From the NCBI GenBank assembly GCA_028583605.1, contig CM053331.1, forward strand, positions 41,237,283 through 41,301,282: a stretch of DNA of 64,000 bases. The letters run 5' to 3'. The notes beneath the pieces are model-generated. The model searched no databases. It was not told the DNA's origin and saw only the letters and a program-made list of their open reading frames with translations. Shown here piece by piece: positions 54,830 to 64,000 of this stretch. The position numbers were made by a program, and so were the translations under genes. The stretch is from Dastarcus helophoroides. Taxonomy: Eukaryota > Arthropoda > Insecta > Coleoptera > Bothrideridae. How positions within the stretch are numbered: position 1 is the first letter of the stretch; each line of letters opens with the position of its first letter.

Positions 54830-57800
54830 TCAAGATAAAACTCGAAATCTTGTTTTATTTCCGAAATTTTCTATCCGATATTTCGACTTTTCGAAATGAA
54901 GTTGAAATTTTGAGGTTAAATTTCAAATGTTGAAATAAAAGTAGACATTTTGACTTTAAGAGCCAACATTTGAAGAAAAAAGTGAAAATATCGAGCTTTG
55001 TTTGAAAATTTAAAACTTTTTTTTAAATTAATGTCTGTTCTACACCAAGTTTCTTTAAATGTGGATATTTTTCTTACTATTTCTACTTTTAATTCAGATT
55101 TTAGCAAATATTAGTTTTAGTTTTAAATTTGAAAGATTTTTTTCAAAAATTACGACCTCATAAGAAAAGAGAAATTGAAAATAGTCCCAATTCATAAAAA
55201 TATCGAGAATTTTTAGAAAAAATCTCGAAATTTTGAAATTTTCAGTTTAACTAAAATTTTATTATATTTTTTAACTGTAAGAGGATTAGAAATGCAAAAA
55301 AAAAGTCGAAATTTTACGATTCAATTTAACATTTTTAACTCTTACTTATTTCGATATTAAACTGGAATCAAAATATTGAGGAAAAAATATGAAATTTCGA
55401 GTTTTAAGTCGAAATGTCGGCTCTTCTCCCAAAAATTTTTAACTTTAATATCGAATTTTCTACTTTTTCTCGAAATTCGGAGACGAAAGTCAAAATTTCG
55501 ACTCTAATTACAGATTTTCCATTTTAATTTCGAAATTTTTCTGAAGTCACTGTATTCTATGGTTCGGTTTGGCAGCTGACAGTTGCGCCTTACAGCACTG
55601 TTTTCCAAACTATACTGACAGTTGGCAGTAGGATGCGTTCAGTAGTTTTAATTTTTAATTACCAAAATTTCGATATTTTGCTCGAAATTTGGAGATTAAA
55701 GTCGAAATTTTGAGAAAAAAGTCGAAGTCAAAGTTGCAATTGCGACTTTAACCTCGGAATTTCGAAAAAAAGTCAAAATCTGGAGTTTAAAGTCGAAATT
55801 TCGATATTAAAGTGGAAATTTCGAGAAAAAAGTCGAAATTTCAAGATTAGAGTCGAAGTTTCGACTTTTAATTGCGAAATGTCCGCTTTAAACTTGAAAT
55901 TTCGTTTTTTTCATTAACATTTTTTATGTGCTATGGTTATGTTGAGCAGATAACAATTGCGCCCAGTAGGGAGCGTTCAGTAATTTCAATTTTTAATTAC
56001 CAAAATTTGGAAAAAAAATCTACATTTTGAGTTTAAATTCGAAACTCCGAGTTTAAAAGTCGAAAATCCGAGTTGAAAGTCAAAATTTGGAGAAAAAAGT
56101 CGAAATTTCGAATTAAAAGTTGAAATTTCGAGATTGAAATCAAAATTTTGAGAAAAAAAATCTAAATTTCGGGGTTTTAAGATTTTTCTCGAAATTTGGA
56201 GATTAAAGTCGAAATTTTGAAAAATATGTCAAAGTTAAAGCTGAAATTTCGACTTTAACCTCGGAATTTCGAAAAAAAGTCAAAATCTGGAGTTTAAAGT
56301 CGAAATTTCGATATTTCAATTTTTAATTACCAAAATTTTGAAAAAAAAGTCTACATTTTGAGTTTAAATTGGAAACTCCGAGTTTAAAAGTCGAAAATCC
56401 GAGTTGAAAGTCAAAATTTGGAGAAAAAAGTCGAAATTTCGAATTTAAAGTTGAAATTTCGAGATTAAAATCAAAATTTTGAGAAAAAAAATCGAAATTT
56501 CGGGGTTTCAACGTTTTTCTCGAAATTTGGAGATTAAAGTCGAAATTTTGAGAAATATGTCGAAGTTAAAGTTGAAATTTCGACTTTAACCTCGGAATTT
56601 CGAAAAAAAGTCAAAATCTGGAGTTTAAAGTCGAAATTTCGATATTAAAGTGGAAATTTTGCGAAAAAAGTCGAAATTTCAAGATAGAGTCGAAATTTCG
56701 ACTTTAATTGCGAAATTTGCGCTTTAATCTTGAAAATTTGTTTTGATTCAAATCGATTTGAATCTCAATGCAGATGACATCGATGCCTCTTTTGCTTATC
56801 TTTATAGATTAGTAGTGCGCTTGAAAATGCCAGTTCTGCTGGCGAAATACGTATCGCGTAATTATTTATTTAATTGCCGATGTGGTAAAGGGGTGAAACC
56901 TTCTTTGGACTTAAAAATTTTTATATTCTGTGGTTATATTAAGCTGATGACAGTTGTGCCCAGTAGGGTGCGTTCAGCAATTTCAATTTTTAATTACCCA
57001 AATTTCAACATTTTTCTCCAAATTTGGAGATTAAAGTCGAAATTTTGAGAAAAAAGTCTAGTTAAAGTTAAAATTTGGATTTGAATCTCGGAATTTCGAA
57101 AAAAAGAGTCAAAATCTGGAGTTTAGAGTCGAAATTTCAATATTAAAGTGGAAATTTCGAAAAAAAAAGTCGAAATTTCAAGATTAGAGCCGAATGTTCG
57201 ACTTTTAATTGAGAAATTTCCGCTTTAAACTTGAAATTTCGTTTTTTTCATTAAAATTTTTTATGTGCTAAGGTTATGTTGCGCAGATAACAATTGCGCC
57301 CAGTAGGGAGCGTTCAGTAATTTCAATTTTTAATTACCAAAATTTGGAAAAAAATCTACATTTTGAGTTTAAATTCGAAATTCCGAGTTTAAAAGTAGAA
57401 AATCCGAGTTTAAAAGTCAACATTTGGAGAAAGAAGTCGAAATTTCGAATTTAAATTTGAAATTTCGAGATTGAAAATTTTGAGAAAAAAAATCCAAATT
57501 TTGGGGTTTAAATTTGGAAATTTGGACATTAAAGTCGAAATTTTGAGAAATATGTCGAAGTTAAAGTTGAAATTTCGACTTTAACCTCGGAATTGCGAAA
57601 AAAAAGTCAAAATCTGGAGTTTAAAGTCAAAATTTCTAGAAAAAAGTCGAAGTTAAAGTAGAAATTTTGACTTGAATCTCGGAATTTCGAAAAGAAAATC
57701 AAAATTTCGAGTTTAAAGTCGAAATTTTGATATTAAGGTGGAAATTTCGAGAAAAAAGTCGAAATTTCCACATAAGAGTCTCCAATTTTTCATTATTCCT

Positions 57801-59147
57801 ATTCTATGTAAAATAAAATAACCTTTTAATTTGTGAACTGTCATGAAGTGACGTTTTCAATAAATTTAAATATCACGTAGTCGCATTTCAAAAACTGTTT
57901 AGAAAATTGTCAACAAACCATAAAAATTTAAATATTTCCAAACTGGGCCGAAGAAATGTTAAATAAATTGAAAAAAACATAATATTTCCGGTCAATAAGA
58001 GTCTACCATGAAGAATAAGAGTCGAAATTTCGACATTAATTGCGAAATTTCCACTTTAAACTTGAAATTTCGTTTTTTTCTTTAACATTTTTTATATGCT
58101 GTGGTTATGTTAGGCAGATAACAGTTGCGCCAAGTAGGGTGCGTTCAGTAATTTCAATTTTTAATTACCAAAATTTCAACATTTTTCTCGAAATTTGGAG
58201 ATTAAAGTCGAAATTTTGAGAAAAAAGTCGAAGTTAAAGTAAAAATTTTGTCTTGAATCTCGGAATGTCGAAAAAAAAAATCAAAATTTCGAGTTTAAAG
58301 TCGGAATTTCGACATTAAGGTGGAAATTTCGAGAAAAAAGTCGAAATTTCAAGATTAAGAGTTGAAATTTCGACTTTAATTGCGAAGTTTCGCTTTAAAC
58401 TTGAAATTTCGTTTTTTTAATTAAAAATTTTTATATTCTATGGCTATGTTAGGCAGATGACATTTGCGCCCAGTAGGGTGCGTTCAGTAATTTCAATTTT
58501 TAATTACCAACATTTCAACATTCCTCTCGAAATTTGGAGATTAAAGTCGAAATTTTGAGAAAAAAGTCGAAGTTAAAGTTGAAATTTTGACTTAAATCTC
58601 GGAATTGCGAAAAAATAAGTCAACATTTCGAGTTTAAAGTCGAAATTTCGATATTAAAGTGGAAATTTCGAGAAAAAAGTCGAAATTTCAAGATTAGAGT
58701 CGAAATTTCGACTTTAATTGCGAAATTTCCGCTTTAATCTTGAAATTTCGTTTTTTTTAATTAAAATTTCTTATATTCTATGGTTATGTTAGGCAGATGA
58801 CAGCTGCGCCCAGTAGGGTGCGTTCAGTATTTTTAATTAACAACACTTTCTTCTCGAAATTTAGAGATTAAAGACATTTCGAAAAAAATTCGAAATTTCG
58901 AGCTTAAAGTCGAGATTTCAAAAATAAAGTTGACATTTCGAGCTCGGAATTTCGAGAAAAGGGTTGAAATTTCGAGTCTAAAGTCAACATTCTGCTACTA
59001 AAATGGAAATTTCGAGAAAAAGGTCGAAATTTGAAGATTAAGGTCTAAATTTTGAGAATTTGAAAAAAAAAGTTGAATTTTGGGGATTAAAGTCGAAATT
59101 TCTAGAAGAAAATGTATTACTTAATCGATGTCCTTTATAGGTCTTTG
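54830..59147. repeat. array of about 340-bp units built from foldback centre plus arm
   Basis: The centre-module string GCGTTCAG(T/C)A starts at 55635, 55973, 56970, 57310, 58141, 58480 and 58820. Adjacent ones are 338-340 bp apart and the larger gaps are filled with arm-type units. Each unit reads: about 80-bp centre, CAATTTTTAATTACCAAAAT, then GAGATTAAAGTCGAAATTTT arms. The right edge (AATCGATGTCCTTTATAGG, about 59120-59147) is a foldback terminus. A decayed terminus is near 55010-55045. Family-B hammerhead-like sequence at about 56740-56915 and a hairpin relative at about 57900-58020 interrupt it. Confidence 0.85.
56820..56855 (+). mobile_element. hammerhead-like hairpin, family B, copy 3
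   Basis: Same layout as 3916-3951: CTTGAAAAT, GCCAG/CTGGC, GAAA, ATACGTAT, C. Here the flanking CGC and GCG could pair as stem I. It lies inside the 340-bp array, and its 3' flank matches 15785-15846. Confidence 0.5.
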
Positions 59148-59389
59148 TATCAATTTAAAAAAAAATAGAAAACATTAGGATTAAACAAAAAATGTTGGAA
59201 AAGAAAATTTAAAATTTCAATGTCCATCTCGAAATTTTGAGGAATTTCTGAAAATAAAATTTTGAGGTAGAGCTCGAGTTGTCTTAACTATTGGTCTAGG
59301 TGAATTACAACAAATTTTTTCGCGTTTTCAGTGATTTACTACCACATAGATTAAAAAAATTTTTTTTAGAAACTTTGACTATCGAAATG
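59148..59389. other. AT-rich spacer
   Basis: Between two foldback-type segments. No gene. Confidence 0.5.
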
Positions 59390-60018
59390 TCAACATTTTT
59401 GTCTAAATTTCGAGTGTTTTCTCGAAATTTCGATGATTAAGGTCGAAATTTTAACTTTTAATCTTGAAATTTTGACTTTTAGCCTCGAAATTTCGACTTT
59501 AATCTCGTAATTTCGACTTTAATCTCGTAATTTCGACTTTAATTTCGGAATTTCAATTTTTTAAACTCAAAGTTTCGACTTTATTCTCGAAATTTCGAGT
59601 TATACTCTATTTTTAAGTGAGACAGATGACAGTGGCGTCCCACCACTCGCCTTTCCTACCAATATTGACAGTTGGCAGTAGGGTGCGTTCAGTATTTTCT
59701 AGTTTTAATCACCGAATTTTCGAGAAAACGGTCGAAATTTGGAAAACAAAAATCGAAATTTCGCGTTCAAATATCGAGATTAAAGTCGAAATTTCGAAGA
59801 AAAAAATCGAAATTTCGGTTTTAAAGATGAAATTTCGAAATTATGTCGTTATTCGTAGATTTAAATCGAAATTTCGAGATTAAAGTTGAAATTTCGACCT
59901 TTTTCTCGAAATTTCAACTTTAATTTTGAAATTTTCGAAAAAGGTCGAAATTTCGAGGAACAAGTCGAAGTTTCTAAAAATAATTTTTTTTAATCGATGT
60001 CTTTTTTACATCTTCGCA
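59390..60018. mobile_element. foldback-like element FB5 (left end not seen)
   Basis: The left arm (about 59400-59600) has TCGACTTTAATCTCG units. The centre module is at about 59605-59705 and contains the full CAGTTGGCAGTAGGGTGCGT. The right arm in opposite orientation ends at AATCGATGTCTTTTTTACA and TCTTCGCAG (about 59991-60018). The 88-codon ORF starting in the centre is a repeat shadow. Confidence 0.6.
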
Positions 60019-60200
60019 GTAATTTAAAACGAAATATTTATTTACGCTTGCTTTTCGATGTAACGTAAGAAAATTATTTTTATCTATTGCGACATGTCTT
60101 TATTTCGTTTTAATTGGTAATGTTGCGTAATGTTAGATTTCCTTTCGAGTTATTTAAAATTTTAGGAGTAATCTATGTATCAATGCCAACATATTTTTAA
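60019..60200. other. AT-rich spacer
   Basis: Unique DNA with no feature before the next open frame. Confidence 0.4.
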
Positions 60201-60443
60201 GTCGTTGCTAATTCAAGGTTGCCCCTATACGAAATCATAGGAAAAATTGATATTAATAATATGAATAACAAAAACAACCACGATCTATTACACATACATG
60301 GAGGTTATGTGCGCAGAAACGTAAAAAAAACTGTCAACGGACAAAAAATAAACAAAGCCAGAGAAGGGCTTTGTATCCTTGACACGAAAAACGCACAATT
60401 TACGGTTCCTGATCATCTATTCGACAAATATTTTCGGCCTTAA
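60201..60443 (+). CDS. possible terminal exon, unrecognised protein
   Basis: Open from 60201 (after a TAA) to TAA at 60441-60443, with no ATG until well inside. A TTCAAG acceptor-like string lies at 60213-60217. The encoded segment (for example HDLLHIHGGYVRRNVKK, then NAQFTVPDHLFDKYFRP) is not repeat-like and has a balanced composition. An AATAAA follows at 60508. It could be the last exon of a gene or part of a transposon. No family is recognised. Confidence 0.3.
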   Translation, partial: VVANSRLPLYEIIGKIDINNMNNKNNHDLLHIHGGYVRRNVKKTVNGQKINKAREGLCILDTKNAQFTVPDHLFDKYFRP

Positions 60444-61552
60444 TGAAATGCCATGGCCACGCCGTTGCGTTAGATCGGTATTCAAATATTTAAAACTGCC
60501 GCCAGAGAATAAAAACAAATTGAATTACAAGTACGCGGCCTAGAAAAAATTGGGACACTGCGCCATTGTAATAATTTAAGACAAACTAGAATTTCTGTAA
60601 TTAATCGATTTCGATTCTATTTCTAACGATCGACTCCTGTTATTACGCCAAGTCCTACGATTTGATTGAAACAAGAATCCAATGCAATTGATAACTATGA
60701 TATATATAAAATTCATCGGATCGAAAGCTTAATTTCGAGAGATGCGTCGGCCCGAGTGCTGGAACTTTTACGCGTTTCCTGCTGGCAAAAGTAGGTCGCC
60801 CCCTGGCTTAAGTTTGGGAACCTAAGCTGACTAGAAAATCGTATATTTTGTGCATGGTAACCGAACGCCTATCTAACTGACACAGTTAGAAGTTGGCCAC
60901 TCACTTTTTATGCATATAACATCTATAACACATTCGAAATTTAAGCTACTTATATAAACACTAACGAAATCTGTTACGCGTGGAATAAATTCGAGAAGTA
61001 GAAAGGGGCCCAAATTTTAGATGATACTGTTCCCCTTTTTTTAATATTTCGGTGGTTGAATGCTTCAAATTTTCTGTGTCACTTGGTATTCTGTGTCGCC
61101 TCAATATTATGTGCTGATTCATATTCTGTGCTGATTCATATTCTGTGCTGTCTCTGTGATCTATGCATTGAAAAGGCACTGCGGGACAACATTTGTAATT
61201 TATTTTCGTCGACCAAAAAAAAGGTCTTCACTTTCTCTTTCTTTCATAACTAAGAGGAAAACAAAAACAAACCAAACTATATATCGTCGCCCTATATATC
61301 TTTAAAATATGGTCGGTGCATCGGTGTAACATAGCTTAGTCGTTCGTTTTTTGTGCTGGATTGGCATAGATTGGATATTTGGTATTTAGTGATTTGAAAA
61401 TCTATGAATGAATTCAATATTTAAGAATGCGGGACATCCGGTATACATAAGGCGTTTTGCGGGACTATTTTATTAATTTTTTCTATGCGGGACTGTAACT
61501 GCCATTCCGGGACAGTCCCGCAGAATGCGGGACGATTGGCCGCCCTATCTAT
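60444..61552. other. unique DNA with short repeats
   Basis: Holds AATAAA at 60508-60513, a short TGCTGATTCATATTCTG duplication near 61110-61150, and repeated GCGGGAC strings at about 61431-61542. The last ends in GCGGGACGATTGGCCGCCCT, which looks like a transposon terminus without a visible partner. No gene supported. Confidence 0.45.
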
Positions 61553-61895
61553 GTTTCAGTTGAATTCGATGGTGTTATAATCCCACCGAATAATAAAATA
61601 AAACGATCGATCTCGTATTTTGGTATGAGATCACTGGATGAGTCGTTCGAGTGGAGATACAAATTGCGTACTGTTGCACCGTAGACGGGAAAATTATTCA
61701 TCGCGGCGTATACGTAACGTTCCTCGGAAGCGCATTTCGGTGATTCATGTGGAATTGAGGATAATGCAGAAGTAATTGTAATTCCTGAGCTCGTACGTTA
61801 CCGAGAAGGTTTTAATGTCGTGCTCACGCACACTAGATTCTGTTTTTTTTTTAGGTGAAGTAGAGGAAGATGAAATATTGGGCAATTAAATTAAA
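61553..61895 (+). pseudogene. possible broken coding segment (frames shift)
   Basis: Three successive frames give protein-like stretches: VSVEFDGVIIPPNNKIK and on to a TAG at 61682, then VDGKIIHRGVYVTFLGSAFR, then DSCGIEDNAEVIVIPELVRY. After a run of T ending in AG (61847-61855) a short frame reads GEVEEDEILGN and stops. This could be a decayed gene or exons with unseen introns. No family recognised. Chance is possible. Confidence 0.2.
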
Positions 61896-62107
61896 ATGCC
61901 TGGTATGTTATTATTAGATGTGATGCAATTCGAATTTCTACATAGTTGTGAGATTGAATGTCGAAATGGAAATTTATAACCCAATAAGTCAGTCAGTCAA
62001 CCTCGTCTTTTTTAGACGCCAAAGTTGGTAAATTCTAACCACTTTAATGAGCGCAGTTGAGCGAATTTGGTTCATTTTTAGTTAAATAACTAACTACAGA
62101 ATGTTTT

Positions 62108-63006
62108 TACGAAAGCGTAGAAAGGATATCGACTAAAAAATTTTTTTTCAAATGTTTAGGAATTGCGACTTTTTTCTCGAAATTTTACTTTTTTTTCTAA
62201 AAATTTCGATTTTTTTCCTAAAATTCCGAAATCACAGTTCGACTTTAATCTCGAAATTTCGAATTTTTTCGCGAAATATCGACGTATTTCTTAAATTTTC
62301 GAGATGAAAGTCAAAATTTCGTCTTTTATCAAGAAGTTTCGACTTTTTTCTCGACATTTCGAGATTAAAGTCGAAATTTCTATTCTCTATGGTTAAGTTA
62401 TTCAGATAACAGTTGCGTCTACCACTTCCTTTTACCAACAATATGGACAGTTGGCAGTAGGTTGCGTTCTATTTCTATTTCTATTTTTAGTTACCAAAAT
62501 TTTGTCTTTTTTTCTCAAAATTTCGAGATTATACTTGAAATTTCGACGTTAATCTCGAGATTTTGAAAAAAAGTAGAATTTCGAGTTTAACGTCGAAATT
62601 TCGAGATTAAAGTCGAAATTTCGAGAAAAAAATCGAAGTTTCGAGAAAAAAGTCGAAATTTCGAGAAAGAAGTCGAAATTTCGAGAAAAAAGTCGAAGTT
62701 TTGAGTTTAAAATTGAAATGTCGAGTTAAAAGTCGAGATCTGAAGATTTAAATCGAAATTTCGATAAAAAAGTCGAAATTTCGAGAAAGAAGTCGAAATT
62801 TCGAGAAAAAAGTCGAAGTTTTGAGTTTAAAATTGAAATGTCGAGTTAAAAGTCGAAATCTGAAGATTTAAATCAAAATTTCGATAAAAAAAGTCGAAAT
62901 TTCGTGATTAAAGTCGATATTTCGGGCTATAAGTCGAAATTTCCAGAAATAAGTTAAAAATTCTAAAAATAAAATCTTTTTTAATCGATGTCCTTTCTAC
63001 GTCGTA
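62108..63006. mobile_element. foldback-like element FB4 (899 bp, both ends intact)
   Basis: The left end TACGAAAGCGTAGAAAGGAT and the inverted right end (TACGACGTAGAAAGGACATC when reversed) form terminal inverted repeats of about 30 bp, each followed inward by an ATCGA-TTAAAAAA-type segment. GTTTT lies on both sides (62103-62107 and 63007-63011). The left arm (about 62160-62385) has TTCTCGAAATTTCGACTTTT orientation. The centre is at 62385-62495 (ATGGTTAAGTTATTCAGATA to GGCAGTAGGTTGCG), and the right arm (about 62515-62940) is opposite. No ORF of a transposase. Confidence 0.75.
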
Positions 63007-63380
63007 GTTTTAGTATGGACTTAGGCGAAATTTTCAAATTAATTCTAAATGTGCCGTAAGTGTTTAAATACATCTATGGTCTGCTTAATCCGCCATAGAT
63101 TTATTGGACAGTGGCGCACTGAAATTGGTAACATTATTAAAAATAGAGAAATGAATCTCGTCGAATTTTTTCGAAGGTTTTTCCACATGCTTTAGGTGGA
63201 GAGCACAAAGCGAAACGAATGCGGGTTTTTGCCAACGAAATAATTTTTATTTCCTCAATGTGCTTGATACCGCTGTGACCTATATTCTCCTATTACGAAT
63301 GTAACTCGCAATAAAAACTTCTCTAATTGTTGCTTTAATGTCATACCGCAACATGGCATGTTACGAAATTAATTTTTTCG
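63007..63380. other. unique spacer
   Basis: AT-rich DNA after FB4. No repeat or gene recognised. Confidence 0.5.
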
Positions 63381-63566
63381 ATGGTTATTTTGCGCAGATT
63401 GTTAACAACGAGCCGAGTCAAGGATATGTGTCAGGATGGAATAGAAATTAAACCATTTGTTTCTAAACATGGACTTTTAAGTGTGAGAAACGAGAAAACT
63501 AAAAAAATAGTCATTATGTGTTGGTCGGATCCGAAGGCAACGAAATTTAATGAGAACTCGCCTTAG
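63381..63566 (+). CDS. unrecognised 61-aa ORF, possible terminal exon
   Basis: ATG to TAG. An in-frame splice acceptor-like TTATTTTGCGCAG ends near 63398, so the real start may be a splice site rather than the ATG. The product (from RLLTTSRVKDMCQDGIEIKP to DPKATKFNENSP) is Lys-rich, not repeat-like, and has no motif that I recognise. It may belong to the same transcription unit as the candidate exon at 60201, but nothing proves this. Confidence 0.3.
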   Translation: MVILRRLLTTSRVKDMCQDGIEIKPFVSKHGLLSVRNEKTKKIVIMCWSDPKATKFNENSP

Positions 63567-64000
63567 CGAATAATCTCACACTAGAGACAAGTGTAATGAA
63601 TGAGGAAGAAAGTTATCAAATGTTGTTTATACTGCAATGGGTCAAAGAATAATCAACAATTACAACATGAATTAATCAATTGACATTATTGACCAGACAT
63701 TCTTATATTGTTCGATTATTCGAAATCTTTGTTTTAATGTAGGTTAATTTTTTAAAATTTAATTGCTTGAACCTAACTGCAGGTGTTGCTGGATTATTCA
63801 AAAATGTTTCCAGTACTTCCGCTGAAGTTATCGAACACTGAGAGATTTGCTGGTTTTTCCATCGGTCAAATCGAAATATCTCGAGGTGAGAATTACATTG
63901 AAATGTGGGCAATCCCATCTCGAGTGGAGTTCTGATTTATGCAAATTTCCATTGTTCCTCAAGGAGGGAGAATGTGTGCAACTTTAACCTTTAGATCCGT
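63567..64000. other. unique DNA to the window edge
   Basis: AT-rich. A short minus-strand ORF (63703-63918) has no recognised motif. No repeat family seen. Confidence 0.5.

Noticed and set aside
1..64000. tRNA, rRNA and telomeric TTAGG repeats
   Set aside because: I looked for the tRNA T-arm GGTTCGAATCC pattern, conserved rRNA segments and TTAGG runs, and found no convincing example by eye. tRNAscan-SE or Infernal would settle it.

Overview
The window looks like nuclear DNA of an arthropod, most likely an insect. It is AT-rich, has GT-AG introns and an AATAAA signal, and is dominated by satellite arrays and transposable-element debris. There are no bacterial operons, rRNA or tRNA genes, and no CRISPR array. 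All positions, periods and copy counts were read by eye.

One gene is certain: a complete three-exon LITAF/SIMPLE-domain gene on the + strand (2569-5646, 113 aa). It lies just downstream of a 2 kb polypyrimidine tract, and its first intron carries short retroelement insertions. Other coding candidates are weak: a short exon-like segment at 5940-5983, a 43-aa ORF behind a TATA-like box at 15031, a relic resembling a tyrosine recombinase at 20777-20959, and exon-like ORFs at 28577, 50344, 52006, 60201, 61553 and 63381.

Layout: 1-2085 polypyrimidine repeat. 2.1-5.9 kb LITAF-like gene. 6-9 kb AT-rich with degenerate repeats. 9.2-13.3 kb a 4.1 kb foldback-like element whose arms are tandem 20-bp units. 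13.3-15.9 kb a unique, partly GC-richer spacer. 15.9-19.6 kb an inverted array of the same 20-bp units. 20.3-21 kb retroelement relics. 21.2-26.7 kb a ~178-bp satellite in two subfamilies. 27-31 kb mixed intergenic DNA. 31.0-34.0 kb two abutting satellites, one with alternating long and short monomers. 34.26-35.14 kb a non-autonomous hAT element with an 8-bp target duplication. 36-40.5 kb tandem duplications and long hairpins. 41-48 kb mostly unique DNA with small duplications. 48-60 kb and 62-63 kb repeated arrays and further foldback-like elements.

The most interesting material is not protein coding. (1) A family of foldback-like elements has terminal inverted repeats near TACGAAGGCGTAGAAAGGAC, arms made of the 20-bp satellite unit in opposite orientations, and a conserved unique centre. 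The complete copies suggest a mobile element, while 54.8-59.2 kb looks like the same element turned into a ~340-bp satellite. (2) Several short dispersed repeats fold like hammerhead ribozymes with palindromic stem III, as known from Penelope-like retroelements. The best, at 53467-53503, has an intact CTGACGA/GAAA core. One family is flanked by 11-14 bp direct repeats consistent with target-primed insertion.
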